64,000 nucleotides of DNA, taken from contig JAVBOO010000026.1 of NCBI GenBank assembly GCA_031550435.1, positions 62,001-126,000 on the forward strand, read 5' to 3'. Shown here piece after piece: positions 1 to 7,940 of this stretch. The notes beneath the pieces were generated by a model, which was given only the letters and a program-made list of their open reading frames with translations, searched no databases and was not told where the DNA came from. The translations under genes were made by a program, and so were the position numbers. The DNA is from JAVBOO01 sp031550435 (GTDB lineage: Bacteria; Bacillota; Clostridia; Lachnospirales; WRAX01). Every line of letters begins with the position of its first letter. Within the stretch, counting starts at the first letter, position 1.

Positions 1-685
1 AGTTAACAGAACCGGAGCGTTCGCCGAATACCTTTCCATACCCGCGGCAAATGTCTGGCGCTGCGACACATCCATACCCGAGGATTTATACGCTATATTC
101 GACCCCTACGGAAACGCCGTTCACACCGCGCTGTCGTTTGACGCGACGGGAGAGGACGTTTTGGTCACGGGAGCCGGCCCGATAGGCATCATGGCTGCCG
201 CTGTCGTTCAAAGAGCGGGAGCGCGCCACGTCGTAATCACGGATCTGAACCCGTACAGAATTGAGCTTGCCCGTAAAATGGGTCTTAAAAACGCGGTAAA
301 CCTTAAGGAAACATCGCTTAAAGAGATGATGGATAAGCTCAACATGAAAGAAGGCTTCGACATCGGTCTCGAAATGTCAGGCAGTCCGTTTGGTTTCAAT
401 GATATTGTAAACAATATGGCTCACGGCGGAAAGATCGCCCTGCTCGGAATGCAGGCTCAGGGAACGTCCATAGACTGGGATAAAGTTGTATTCAACGGCC
501 TGTTTATAAAAGGTATATACGGCCGCGAAATGTTTGAAACCTGGTACAAGATGCAGGCTTTGTTGCAGTCAGGCTTTGACTTAAGCCCGATTATTACTCA
601 CAGGTTCCCCATCGACAACTATCTTGAAGGCTTTGAAGTAATGGCGAGCGGTAACTCCGGAAAAGTAGTACTGAGCTGGGTGTAA
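1..685 (+). CDS. tdh: L-threonine 3-dehydrogenase, 3' part (cut by window start)
   Basis: The reading frame is open from base 2 to the TAA at 683-685, so the gene began upstream of the window. The visible part (about 227 residues) is the second half of a zinc-dependent medium-chain dehydrogenase. It has a Rossmann nucleotide-binding glycine motif (VTGAGPIGIMAA) followed by an acidic strand end (ITDLN) as expected for NAD binding. The C-terminal part has the catalytic-domain return typical of threonine dehydrogenase. The family oxidises L-threonine to 2-amino-3-ketobutyrate with NAD+ in the cytoplasm. The zinc-ligand half is missing here, so related sorbitol- or butanediol-type dehydrogenases are not fully excluded. 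A partner 2-amino-3-ketobutyrate ligase is not in view and may lie upstream. Confidence 0.82.
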   Translation, partial: VNRTGAFAEYLSIPAANVWRCDTSIPEDLYAIFDPYGNAVHTALSFDATGEDVLVTGAGPIGIMAAAVVQRAGARHVVITDLNPYRIELARKMGLKNAVNLKETSLKEMMDKLNMKEGFDIGLEMSGSPFGFNDIVNNMAHGGKIALLGMQAQGTSIDWDKVVFNGLFIKGIYGREMFETWYKMQALLQSGFDLSPIITHRFPIDNYLEGFEVMASGNSGKVVLSWV

Positions 686-732
686 CAGCATGACTCGCTA
701 AACACTGCTCAGAAACAACCGATTTTTAAATA

Positions 733-777
733 AGGCTGCAGCCGCGATTCCAAAATCGACGGGTACAGCCTATTTTT
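733..777 (+). terminator. Probable terminator after tdh
   Basis: An AGGCTG arm pairs with CAGCCT, enclosing an inner CGATT/AATCG stem, and TATTTTTA follows. It lies about 50 bases after the dehydrogenase stop. The stem is interrupted, so strength is uncertain. Confidence 0.5.
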
Positions 778-838
778 ATGCCGTAATCATTACATACGTG
801 TAATTGTTTCGTTATCAAATATTAAGACTTAATTATTA

Positions 839-861
839 TTGTTACCATAATTTTGTAACAA
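839..861. promoter_or_regulatory. Inverted repeat, possible operator
   Basis: TTGTTAC and GTAACAA form a perfect 7-bp inverted repeat with a 9-base AT-rich spacer in the gap between tdh and the exported protein at 1097. It could be a regulator site. No regulator gene is adjacent and no clear promoter could be placed over it. The rest of 686-959 shows only AT-rich sequence. Confidence 0.3.
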
Positions 862-959
862 CCGCATGTTATTATTGTATCGTTGGAATTAATTCTATTG
901 CTTTGATTAGGCGCGAAGACTGCTTCACGGACGGATAAAGCCGTCTGAAAACTACTATT

Positions 960-1080
960 GGAAGTGTTGAAAATTGCGCACGAAACCCACTTTAGTGGGT
1001 TGAGCGAGTGGCGCTCTCCATTGAAAATGGTGTTTTTCCGTTTTCAATGGAGAGCCGCAAGGCGATTTTTCAACATGCCC
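960..1080 (+). mobile_element. Family A MITE-like element, copy 1 (121 bp)
   Basis: A full copy of the dispersed 121-bp element that starts GGAAGTGTTGAAAATTGCG and ends CGATTTTTCAACATGCCC, with imperfect terminal inverted repeats (GTTGAAAA). Inside are two strong hairpins: ACCCACTTTAGTGGGT, and a long CTCTCCATTGAAAA/TTTTCAATGGAGAG stem. It is flanked by a perfect 5-bp direct repeat, CTATT at 955-959 and 1081-1085, the mark of transposition. It has no transposase. It ends 16 bases before the start codon of the next gene, so it sits between that gene and any upstream promoter. Confidence 0.88.
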
Positions 1081-1096
1081 CTATTCCGGTGATAAT

Positions 1097-1789
1097 TTGA
1101 AAAAAGTTCTCTTAATCCTGTTCCTGCTCCTGGCTGCTGCCGCCTCGGCGGCAAACATTTATGCTTCCGACCGCGTATTCTTGTACGGAGGAAACGTAAT
1201 ATCATACTGTATGTTCAAAGGAGAGAACGGGAGCAAACTGCTGCTTGTGATAAAGAGTGCTCCTTTCGGCGAACGCTTGCCGGACGGCAAGCGCTGCGGA
1301 GGCTATATATATCTTTTGGACGGCGATACGCCGTACGGCTTGAAAAAAATCATTAAACGCTATGATTTCAGAGATATCAAGCCCACAAAGATAATGTCCG
1401 GAGATGTTGACGGGAACGGAAAAGACGACATTTCCGTTATTGTATACAAGAAAACAAAATTCCATGACGTTGAAGCGAAAAGACCGTTTTTTTACGGTAC
1501 GGACGGGGATGTACTTTATCCTCTTTGGCTCGGCTCAAGGCTTTCTCATCCGTTTTCGGATTATGTGCTCTTGGACATCGACAACGACGGAATACACGAA
1601 ATTGCCGCGGCTGAATATCTCGAAGACGGCAAAATGAATGTCGCCGTATACGACTGGCAATCGTTCGGCTTTGTTAAAAACGCCGAAAGCGAGACATACG
1701 AGAGCATTGACACAATCTGCGTCTTCGAAGGAAAGCTTTTTATAACGTCGGGCGGCAAGAGCTTTGTTCCGGCGATAAAAGATAAGTAA
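1097..1789 (+). CDS. Exported FG-GAP-like repeat protein
   Basis: A 230-residue protein starting at TTG 1097; no better start codon lies close, and the Shine-Dalgarno site is weak (GGTG at 1088). Residues 1-24 form a signal peptide: two lysines, a leucine/alanine-rich core and an ASA-type cleavage region. Two calcium-loop motifs of the FG-GAP/VCBS type are visible, DVDGNGKDD at 103-111 and DIDNDGIHE at 160-168, so the protein is probably a partial beta-propeller outside the membrane. It precedes the DUF3160 lipoprotein by 64 bases on the same strand and the two may be co-transcribed. A family A element inserted just upstream may have changed its expression. Specific function is unknown. Confidence 0.8.
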   Translation: MKKVLLILFLLLAAAASAANIYASDRVFLYGGNVISYCMFKGENGSKLLLVIKSAPFGERLPDGKRCGGYIYLLDGDTPYGLKKIIKRYDFRDIKPTKIMSGDVDGNGKDDISVIVYKKTKFHDVEAKRPFFYGTDGDVLYPLWLGSRLSHPFSDYVLLDIDNDGIHEIAAAEYLEDGKMNVAVYDWQSFGFVKNAESETYESIDTICVFEGKLFITSGGKSFVPAIKDK

Positions 1790-1798
1790 GCGCTCCAA

Positions 1799-1829
1799 GC
1801 GGCGCATCTAAGTCTTAGTGAGGGAACAA
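1799..1829 (-). repeat. 31-bp dispersed motif (family E), copy 1
   Basis: Read on the minus strand this is TTGTTCCCTC, then CACTAAGACTTAG, then a GCGCCGC end. The same motif recurs near 4594-4624 and 47913-47945 with a few substitutions. It covers the short space between the FG-GAP-like gene and the DUF3160 gene and carries an internal CTAAGNCTTAG palindrome. Its role is unknown. Confidence 0.6.
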
Positions 1830-1853
1830 AAACAATTGCCGGGGAGGCCATAA

Positions 1854-4082
1854 ATGAAAAAGTTTTTTGCCGTACTTCTGTCGCTCATACTGCTTACGCA
1901 GGCTGGCTGTACACTGTTTTCGGATTCAAGCGGCAAGCAGACCGAAACACCCGATAACACCGAAACTCCAACCGTAACGGCGGGAACGGATCAACCGGCT
2001 GCGTTGTCGGAAACACCCGCACAAACGGAGACTCCGGCCGTCGCCGCCGCCGTCAACTTCAAAAAGCCCGGACTGACTTACAAGGCGCCTGAATTTACCG
2101 CTTCGGTCACACCGTATTCTGTCAAAGCGGATTTGAGCGACATAGTAAATATTTCGCAGTTTGTAAACCTGACGGAAAATCAGCGCAGTATGCTTGCAAA
2201 AAACTTGTTCGTCGTAACGCCGTCAAGCAAAGAGCAGATGAGCTTTATTTACGAGAACAACGAATACCTCCGGGTTCCGAGCTTTATCAGCTCCGACTCT
2301 ATCCTACAGGTATACCACCTTTTCTTTGACTTTTCGCTCAGAAATGTTGAAAAAAACTTTCTTTTTGAAGCTGCAGAAAAGTTAAACAAAAGTATGCTGA
2401 ACAAAACGCTTGAGCTTTATAACAGCTCGTCCGACGAGCAGGTTAAAGCCGCTCTTACCGAATGTCTGGCGTATTTCATTGTCGGTCAGCGCCTGGCCGA
2501 GCTTGAACTTCCCGAAGGACTTCCGGACGGAGCCCTGTCAATCGCCGATACCGAATACGAAAGAGTAACGGCTCACAATTCAATCGAGACTTCGCAGCTG
2601 AACGGCGATAATCTGTTTTTCTACGAACAGTTTACCGTAAGAGGGCATTACAGCACGAGTGAAGATATGGGCAGATACTTTAGATTAATGATGTGGTACG
2701 GAACAATGTTCTATCCGGTTAGCGAAGGCGACGGCTTAAACACGCTTAAAACACTGCTCACGACTTACGCGCTCATGGATCTTCCAAAGGAGGACGGTTC
2801 TGACCTGTGGGAAAGCATATATAGCCCGACCGCGTTCTTTGTCGGCTCATCAGATGATTTGACACCCTATGACGTTTGGAATGAAATAATTAAGCAGTAT
2901 AAAGATATAACCCCCGATAAACTCAACGACCCTGAAAAATACTCCTTAGTCGCGAAAAATCTTGAGGATCTGTACAAAGCGAGGATAGTAAATGAGAACA
3001 TAACGGAAGATGACGTAAAGTCATATACCGGAACGCAGTTCAGATTTATGGGCCAAAGATATATACCCGACTCCGAAATCATGCAAAGGCTCAGCAAGCC
3101 CATATTGCGCCCGGTACCTTCGGGGCTTGACGTAGCCGCTGTTCTCGGAGCCGATAACGCCGAAAAATATGTGGAGCAATACCTGAAACCTGCCGAAACC
3201 TGGCCGGCATACCCCGAAGAATACGCCAAAGTCAAGCAGCAGTTTTCGGAGCTTGACAGTGAGACATGGCAGTCGAATATGTACTACGGCTGGCTTTGGG
3301 CTATAGATACGCAGTTTGACAGACCCGCTGCCGGTATGCCTTCTTTTATGCAAAATGAGGCGTGGTATGACAAGCAGCTTGCCACAGGCCTCGGAAGCTG
3401 GTCTGAGCTGAGACACGATACCATATTGTACGCTAAGCAGTCCGGAGCGGAAAAGGGCGGCGGCTGGGAAGACCGGCTTCAAGGTTATGTTGAGCCGAAT
3501 ATTGAGCTTTATTCTAGACTCAAATTCCTTACGGAATACAGCCTTAAAAATCTTGAACTCAGAGGCTATGTTGATGACAGCTACACCGGTATCGCGCACA
3601 GCGGAACAATAATAATCGATGTTCTGGACACTCTCATCAATATATCGCAAAAAGAGCTCAAAAACGAAGCCCTCAGCGAAGAGGATCTACGTTTCATAGA
3701 ATTCTACGGCGGAACGTTGGAAAGTCTGTCCGTAAGTATCAGCACTGACGGAGTCGGCGGAAGATGGTATGAAATAACACAGGAAACGGACAGAAACATG
3801 GCTCTTTGCGCCGACGTTCACACAACTTCGTTCGGTTCGCTTATAGAAGCCGTCGGCACCGCTTCGGAAATATATGTTGTTATCCCGGCAGAAGGGAAAC
3901 TCTATCTTACGAGAGGCGCGGTATTCGATTACTACGAATTCTTTTCGGAAAACAAGCTTACCGACGAAGAGTGGCAAACAATGCTGAAATCTGGAGCGCA
4001 GCCGGAACGCCCGCAATGGACAAAATCTTTTATCGACCTGACGGGTATAGACAGGGAAATACCGCCCGCAGACACCAATTAG
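1854..4082 (+). CDS. DUF3160-family lipoprotein
   Basis: A 742-residue protein with a clear GGGGAGG ribosome binding site before ATG 1854. The N-terminus is a lipoprotein signal with lipobox LTQAGC, Cys19 being the lipidated residue. A Thr/Pro/Glu-rich linker covers about 25-70. The rest is one large mainly helical domain that I recognise as DUF3160 (regions around NLFVVTP, RVPSFISSDSILQVYHLFFD and the later FGSLIEAVGTASEIYVVIP strand). It is expected to be anchored on the outer face of the membrane; no biochemical role is established. The stop codon TAG uses the last base of a 5-bp target duplication plus the first G of a family A element. The reconstructed empty site would read AAT TAA, so the protein is unchanged. 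Confidence 0.82.
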   Translation: MKKFFAVLLSLILLTQAGCTLFSDSSGKQTETPDNTETPTVTAGTDQPAALSETPAQTETPAVAAAVNFKKPGLTYKAPEFTASVTPYSVKADLSDIVNISQFVNLTENQRSMLAKNLFVVTPSSKEQMSFIYENNEYLRVPSFISSDSILQVYHLFFDFSLRNVEKNFLFEAAEKLNKSMLNKTLELYNSSSDEQVKAALTECLAYFIVGQRLAELELPEGLPDGALSIADTEYERVTAHNSIETSQLNGDNLFFYEQFTVRGHYSTSEDMGRYFRLMMWYGTMFYPVSEGDGLNTLKTLLTTYALMDLPKEDGSDLWESIYSPTAFFVGSSDDLTPYDVWNEIIKQYKDITPDKLNDPEKYSLVAKNLEDLYKARIVNENITEDDVKSYTGTQFRFMGQRYIPDSEIMQRLSKPILRPVPSGLDVAAVLGADNAEKYVEQYLKPAETWPAYPEEYAKVKQQFSELDSETWQSNMYYGWLWAIDTQFDRPAAGMPSFMQNEAWYDKQLATGLGSWSELRHDTILYAKQSGAEKGGGWEDRLQGYVEPNIELYSRLKFLTEYSLKNLELRGYVDDSYTGIAHSGTIIIDVLDTLINISQKELKNEALSEEDLRFIEFYGGTLESLSVSISTDGVGGRWYEITQETDRNMALCADVHTTSFGSLIEAVGTASEIYVVIPAEGKLYLTRGAVFDYYEFFSENKLTDEEWQTMLKSGAQPERPQWTKSFIDLTGIDREIPPADTN

Positions 4083-4202
4083 GGCATGTTGAAAAATCGC
4101 CTTGCGGCTTTCCATTGAAAATGGAAAAACACCATTTTTAATGGAGAGCGCCGCTCGCTCAACCCACTAAAGTGGGTTTCGTGCGCAATTTTCAACACTT
4201 TC
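4082..4202 (-). mobile_element. Family A MITE-like element, copy 2 (121 bp)
   Basis: A full copy in reverse orientation (GGGCATGTTGAAAAATCG to CAACACTTTC on the plus strand). Flanking 5-bp direct repeats AATTA at 4077-4081 and 4203-4207 are perfect. The insertion is exactly at the stop codon of the DUF3160 gene, changing TAA to TAG. Confidence 0.88.
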
Positions 4203-4271
4203 AATTAAAAACGAGCGATACTCCTCGGCAAATTTCTGTAATGATGCATTCCATTCCCTCCCTGTTAAAGC

Positions 4272-4312
4272 GGGTGTGCCAAGCGGTTGTAAACCGCCGC
4301 ACACCCCTTTCT
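4272..4312 (+). terminator. Strong hairpin, probable terminator of the DUF3160 transcript
   Basis: GGGTGTG pairs with CACACCC and encloses a second perfect stem GCGGTT/AACCGC. CTTTCTT follows. It would have been the natural terminator of the DUF3160 gene before the family A element inserted upstream of it. Confidence 0.55.
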
Positions 4313-4358
4313 TATACGGCTTTTGTGCAAATGTATTGACAACCTTAGCCCATAATAC

Positions 4359-4492
4359 TATAGTCAATAGGAAAATATTGTATGTTACAGTCGTTTAATG
4401 TAATATGAGTCTTACACGACTGTAGGGCGTCGAGCGTTAAATTCAAAACCACTCAAGCTTCGCTTGGACGGTTTTAAATTTAACTGACTATA
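4359..4492. mobile_element. Family C MITE-like element (134 bp, TATAGTCA ends)
   Basis: Perfect 8-bp terminal inverted repeats TATAGTCA/TGACTATA bound a 134-bp non-coding segment. The right half is a long palindrome (GTTAAATT and AAAACC arms around CAAGCTTCGCTTG). The left half holds ACAGTCGT/ACGACTGT. TA-flanked ends of this kind fit non-autonomous relatives of IS630/Tc1-mariner elements (inference). A half copy occurs at 29586-29624. Confidence 0.65.
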
Positions 4493-4499
4493 TATTACT

Positions 4500-4554
4500 T
4501 CGGCACGAGTAACCGCGTAAGTATTTTATTCGGTATTTAACTCCCGCGGTAATA
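4500..4554 (+). repeat. 55-bp direct repeat (family D), copy 1
   Basis: Starts TCGGCACGAGTAACCGCG and ends CCGCGGTAATA; identical to 4659-4713 except one base (CTCCC versus CTTCC). The ends ACCGCG/CGCGGT can pair. A decayed fragment on the opposite strand is at 60931-60962. Confidence 0.75.
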
Positions 4555-4563
4555 TTACTTCGG

Positions 4564-4596
4564 CAACAAAATATAGGAAATCGCTATATTTTGTTG
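4564..4596. repeat. Perfect 12-bp-arm palindrome
   Basis: CAACAAAATATA and TATATTTTGTTG are perfect inverted arms around a 9-base loop. It lies between the two 55-bp direct repeats in the palindrome cluster at 4.36-4.77 kb. Confidence 0.7.
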
Positions 4597-4656
4597 TTCC
4601 CTCGCTAAGACGCAGATTCGCCGCATTGGAGCGCTGCGGCGTATCTAAACGCGTCT
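4594..4656 (+). repeat. Family E motif, copy 2, within a long palindrome
   Basis: TTGTTCCCTCGCTAAGACGC opens the family E motif. It runs into a palindrome from AGACGC (4608) to GCGTCT (4651-4656) with inner arms GCCGCA/TGCGGC. Related copies are at 1799-1829 and 47913-47945, so this motif may be one end of a larger element. Confidence 0.55.
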
Positions 4657-4658
4657 GC

Positions 4659-4713
4659 TCGGCACGAGTAACCGCGTAAGTATTTTATTCGGTATTTAAC
4701 TTCCGCGGTAATA
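4659..4713 (+). repeat. 55-bp direct repeat (family D), copy 2
   Basis: 54 of 55 bases match copy 1 at 4500-4554. Together the two copies bracket about 104 bases carrying two palindromes. Only two copies exist, so this is not an array. Confidence 0.75.
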
Positions 4714-4760
4714 AAGTAAAGCTGATTGATTCACTTTTTAATTAATCAGCGTTTTACTTT
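4713..4760. repeat. Long imperfect hairpin upstream of the FIST gene
   Basis: AAAGTAAA and CTGATT pair with AATCAG and TTTACTTT. The CTGATTAATT part resembles the right terminus of family B elements, so it may be a decayed relative. It ends at the proposed promoter of the FIST operon. Confidence 0.55.
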
Positions 4761-4787
4761 GCTTTATATAAATTTATCCGATATATA
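4759..4787 (+). promoter_or_regulatory. Possible promoter of the FIST-kinase operon
   Basis: TTGCTT (4759-4764), a 17-base spacer, then TATATA (4782-4787), about 50 bases before the FIST start codon. Spacing is ideal; the hexamers match the consensus only in part. Confidence 0.4.
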
Positions 4788-4844
4788 CATAGACGCTAAA
4801 ATCCGTTTTTTTATTCTGAATATTCGAGAAATACGGGGGATGCA

Positions 4845-6017
4845 ATGATTAAAGCGGTAACGGCCTATACCTATGAAATCGACGATATCAAGAAAGCTGT
4901 CGGCGAAGTAACTTCGCAGTTGCACGAGAAGATGGTGCCCGGCAAAAACATGCTGGGTCTTGTTTCATGCTCTTTGGATTATTCCGAGAGCGGCGTGCTC
5001 GAAGCGCTTGCAGCTGCTCTTCCCTTTCCCGTCATAGGAGCTACGACCATATCGCAATCAGTGAATGCCGCGTCCGGTATGCTTATGTTGACGCTCATGG
5101 TTTTATATTCCGACGATTGTACGTTTTCAGTCGGAGTGACCGACCCTTTGCCCGAGACCGGAGATATGTCCGAAGTAATCTCCGAAAGCTATAAAAGAGT
5201 AAAAGCGGGAGTAAACGAGAGAGAAAAGCTTATACTGGCGTTTGTACCGCTTTTGTTTAACCATTCGGGAGACGAGTATGTGAACGCGCTGTCTCGTTTG
5301 TCTGACAGGGTTCCCGTGTTTGGAACGGTTTGCTCCGACGATACAAGGGACTATACAAATTGCCACACATTTTTCGGAAAAGAACGCTACCGGGACAGGA
5401 TGATTTACGCACTTGTCTACGGTAACTGTGAACCCGAATTTGAAACCGTGTCTGTGTCGTTTGAAGCTAAACTACCCTTTCTCGGCGAAATCACGTCCTC
5501 GACGGGCAATGTTCTTCATTCGATAAACGATATGTCTCTACCCGTATATTTTGAGAGCGTCGGACTTGCTGCCGGCGGTAAAATAATGGGCGGAATAAAT
5601 GCAGTTCCTTTTCTGATTAATTTTTCGGGTGACGACGATAAAAAGCAAGTCGCGAGAGCTTTGTTTTCTATACTGCCTGACGGTTCCTGCGTCTGCGGCG
5701 GCGAAATGCCCGTCGGCTGCGGAATAACACTCGGCATAAGCGACAAAAGCGAAGTAACCTCAACAGCCAATACAATGCTGGATCAGATTATCGAAAAGTA
5801 CCCCGGCAGACCGGTACTTATTTACTCCTGCATGGGGCGCAGACTGTCTTTGGGCGGAGACGCCCTGCTTGAGCTTAACTACGCCGTTAAAAAAATCCCG
5901 TCTTCAAATGTTTTTATGATGGCGTATGCCGGCGGCGAAATTTGCCCAACTTCATACAAAGACGGCACCGCGACAAACAGATTTCATAACTTTACAATAG
6001 TAGCGTGCGCGTTGTAG
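4845..6017 (+). CDS. FIST-domain small-ligand sensor protein
   Basis: A 390-residue soluble protein with ATG 4845 after GGGGGA. The sequence matches the FIST N plus FIST C architecture: an N-terminal half with alternating strands (about 30-215, including LGLVSCSLDY and FPVIGATT) and a C-terminal half (about 220-375) ending with the typical MMAYAGGEICP and HNFTIVACAL segments. FIST domains are thought to bind small ligands such as amino acids and to feed signalling proteins. Here the next gene, 69 bases downstream on the same strand, is a hybrid histidine kinase with no membrane segment, so the FIST protein is the likely input partner (inference). No signal peptide is present. Confidence 0.87.
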   Translation: MIKAVTAYTYEIDDIKKAVGEVTSQLHEKMVPGKNMLGLVSCSLDYSESGVLEALAAALPFPVIGATTISQSVNAASGMLMLTLMVLYSDDCTFSVGVTDPLPETGDMSEVISESYKRVKAGVNEREKLILAFVPLLFNHSGDEYVNALSRLSDRVPVFGTVCSDDTRDYTNCHTFFGKERYRDRMIYALVYGNCEPEFETVSVSFEAKLPFLGEITSSTGNVLHSINDMSLPVYFESVGLAAGGKIMGGINAVPFLINFSGDDDKKQVARALFSILPDGSCVCGGEMPVGCGITLGISDKSEVTSTANTMLDQIIEKYPGRPVLIYSCMGRRLSLGGDALLELNYAVKKIPSSNVFMMAYAGGEICPTSYKDGTATNRFHNFTIVACAL

Positions 6018-6086
6018 CAAAAAGCTAAAGCACGCATCAAGGCCGAGTATGGCTTTCGTTTCAGCCTATACCAATCGGAGGTTGTC

Positions 6087-7808
6087 TTGAGCGAACATAA
6101 GAAGTTTGAAGATTTAACAGTCGAAGAATACGAAAACCTGATTAAGGCCATCGATGATTCTTCAACCGAAAGAACAAAGTTGAAAAGGCAGATAAAGCTC
6201 TACGACAATTTGCTGGCCGGATTGAGAGCGGCCAATGAAGCACAGGAGCATGTGCGGGCGCAAATTGTGGAACAAAAAGAGCTCTACGAGCGATATACGA
6301 GGCAATTACTGAATAATCTTTCCGATATAGTTATGTTGTTCGATCCCCGGCTCATGTTCGTACTCGGCAGTTATAACGCGATGTCCGGAGCGGGAATTAA
6401 CGTTAACCGTGCCTACGGCGAAAGTTTTGCGCAGATTTTTAAATCCGTGGCCAACGAGGAGTGGATAAGCGAAACCGAACAAGAACTCAACCGGGTTCTC
6501 GGCGAAGGAATCAGGCTTGCCTATCCTCAGGAAATCCGCTTTTCCGGCTCCGAGGAAAGCAGGAACTACGAGGTGAGCATAAATCCGTTTAAAGACGAGA
6601 ACGGCGGAGTCGGCGGAGTTATGCTGCTTTTCCATGACGTTACCGAGCTTTTGAGGGCAAAAGAGGCGGCAGAAGCCGCAAACCTCTCGAAATCTATGTT
6701 CCTCGCAAGTATGTCTCACGAGATCAGGACACCCATGAATGCAATTATCGGTATGTCCGGATTTTTAAGCAAGGAAGACCTGAGCGATAAACAACTCGGC
6801 TATGTGGATAACATCAAGAAATCTTCGATTTCTCTTATGACCATTATTAACGACATATTGGACTTATCGAAAATCGAAGCCGGAAAGCAAGAGATAATAT
6901 ACAGTTCTTTTGACATACGCGAGTTTATAAGCAACGTATCCGCGCTTATCGCAGATGTCTGTGACAGAAAAAACCTTACATATACTTCGGCGGTTGACAA
7001 GGCCGTGCCCCTATACTTCAGGTTTGACGAGAGCAAGTTGAGGCAAATTCTTACCAACCTTTTGAGCAACGCTTCAAAATACACGGATTTCGGCAGTGTA
7101 AGTCTTGAAGTGTTTATGACGGATTGCGACAAAATAGCGTTTAAGGTCAAGGACACCGGTATAGGTATAAAACCGGAGGAGTGCGGGAAACTATTTCAGC
7201 CGTTCGAGCAGCTTGACGTCAATCGAAACCGGAATGTAGTCGGCACCGGTTTGGGGCTTGCCATAACAAAACGGCTTTGCACGCTCTTGCAAGGTGACAT
7301 AACCCTGGAGAGCGAATACGGAGTCGGATCGACATTTACGGCTGTTTTCCCGTTTGAGCCGGGTTTGGAAGAAGAAGTTGTTATGAACGAGGAAAAGCGA
7401 ATAAGCTTTGTCGCCCCCTGCGCCAAGGTTCTCGTTGTTGACGATATAGACATAAATCTGGAAATAGTAGCTGCCCTGCTCGCGGAATGCGCCATTGTGC
7501 CTGTACTTGTGCAAAGCGGCGAAGATGCTGTTAAAGCCGTCGAGGAGGAAGAATTTGATCTTGTATTCATGGATCAGATGATGCCGGGCATGGACGGAAT
7601 CGAAGCTACTTCGATAATCCGCAATATGGGACGCGGAAGAGAAAAACTTCCCATAATCGCGCTGACGGCAAACGCAATCGGCGGGGTCAGAGAACTGCTT
7701 TTGAACAAAGGCTTTACCGACTTTTTGACAAAACCGATAAACGAGGTTCAGCTTCTAAATACCGTATACAAGCATTTGCCTAAGCATAAAGCTAAGCTGA
7801 CATCATAA
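6087..7808 (+). CDS. Soluble hybrid histidine kinase (PAS-HisKA-HATPase-REC)
   Basis: A 573-residue protein starting at TTG 6087, six bases after GGAGG. It has a coiled coil at about 30-75 and a PAS-like domain at about 75-187. HisKA follows with SMSHEIRTPMN (phosphorylated His211). The HATPase domain has the N box (Asn328), DTGIG (356-360) and GTGLGL (387-392). A C-terminal receiver has acidic Asp452/453, phospho-acceptor Asp496 in FMDQMMPGMDG, and a KPIN lysine. There is no transmembrane segment, so it senses in the cytoplasm, probably through the upstream FIST protein. All catalytic residues look intact. There is no separate response regulator or output domain, so a phosphotransfer protein elsewhere is expected. 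Confidence 0.9.
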   Translation: MSEHKKFEDLTVEEYENLIKAIDDSSTERTKLKRQIKLYDNLLAGLRAANEAQEHVRAQIVEQKELYERYTRQLLNNLSDIVMLFDPRLMFVLGSYNAMSGAGINVNRAYGESFAQIFKSVANEEWISETEQELNRVLGEGIRLAYPQEIRFSGSEESRNYEVSINPFKDENGGVGGVMLLFHDVTELLRAKEAAEAANLSKSMFLASMSHEIRTPMNAIIGMSGFLSKEDLSDKQLGYVDNIKKSSISLMTIINDILDLSKIEAGKQEIIYSSFDIREFISNVSALIADVCDRKNLTYTSAVDKAVPLYFRFDESKLRQILTNLLSNASKYTDFGSVSLEVFMTDCDKIAFKVKDTGIGIKPEECGKLFQPFEQLDVNRNRNVVGTGLGLAITKRLCTLLQGDITLESEYGVGSTFTAVFPFEPGLEEEVVMNEEKRISFVAPCAKVLVVDDIDINLEIVAALLAECAIVPVLVQSGEDAVKAVEEEEFDLVFMDQMMPGMDGIEATSIIRNMGRGREKLPIIALTANAIGGVRELLLNKGFTDFLTKPINEVQLLNTVYKHLPKHKAKLTS

Positions 7809-7845
7809 CCGGCTTTGGATTTTTTTTCGGCAAAAAAAGTTTTTC

Positions 7846-7874
7846 TTGCACAGAAAGAGAAGCTGTGATAAAAT
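7846..7874 (+). promoter_or_regulatory. secG promoter
   Basis: TTGCAC (7846-7851), a 17-base spacer and TAAAAT (7869-7874) preceded by TG one base upstream (extended -10). It lies in the 130-base gap after the kinase gene and points at secG. Confidence 0.6.
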
Positions 7875-7940
7875 AACGTAGATTTGTATAGTGGGTAAAT
7901 ATCCGACTATTTCGATACGTTCCGGGCGGGAGGTGTGTTT

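Noticed and set aside
3021..3650. 209-residue minus-strand open frame inside the DUF3160 gene
   Set aside because: Antisense to a well-supported gene, no family resemblance and no ribosome site.
4500..4713. Possible CRISPR array or integron cassette from the two 55-bp direct repeats
   Set aside because: Only two copies, a palindromic spacer of about 104 bases, no cas or integrase gene in the window.
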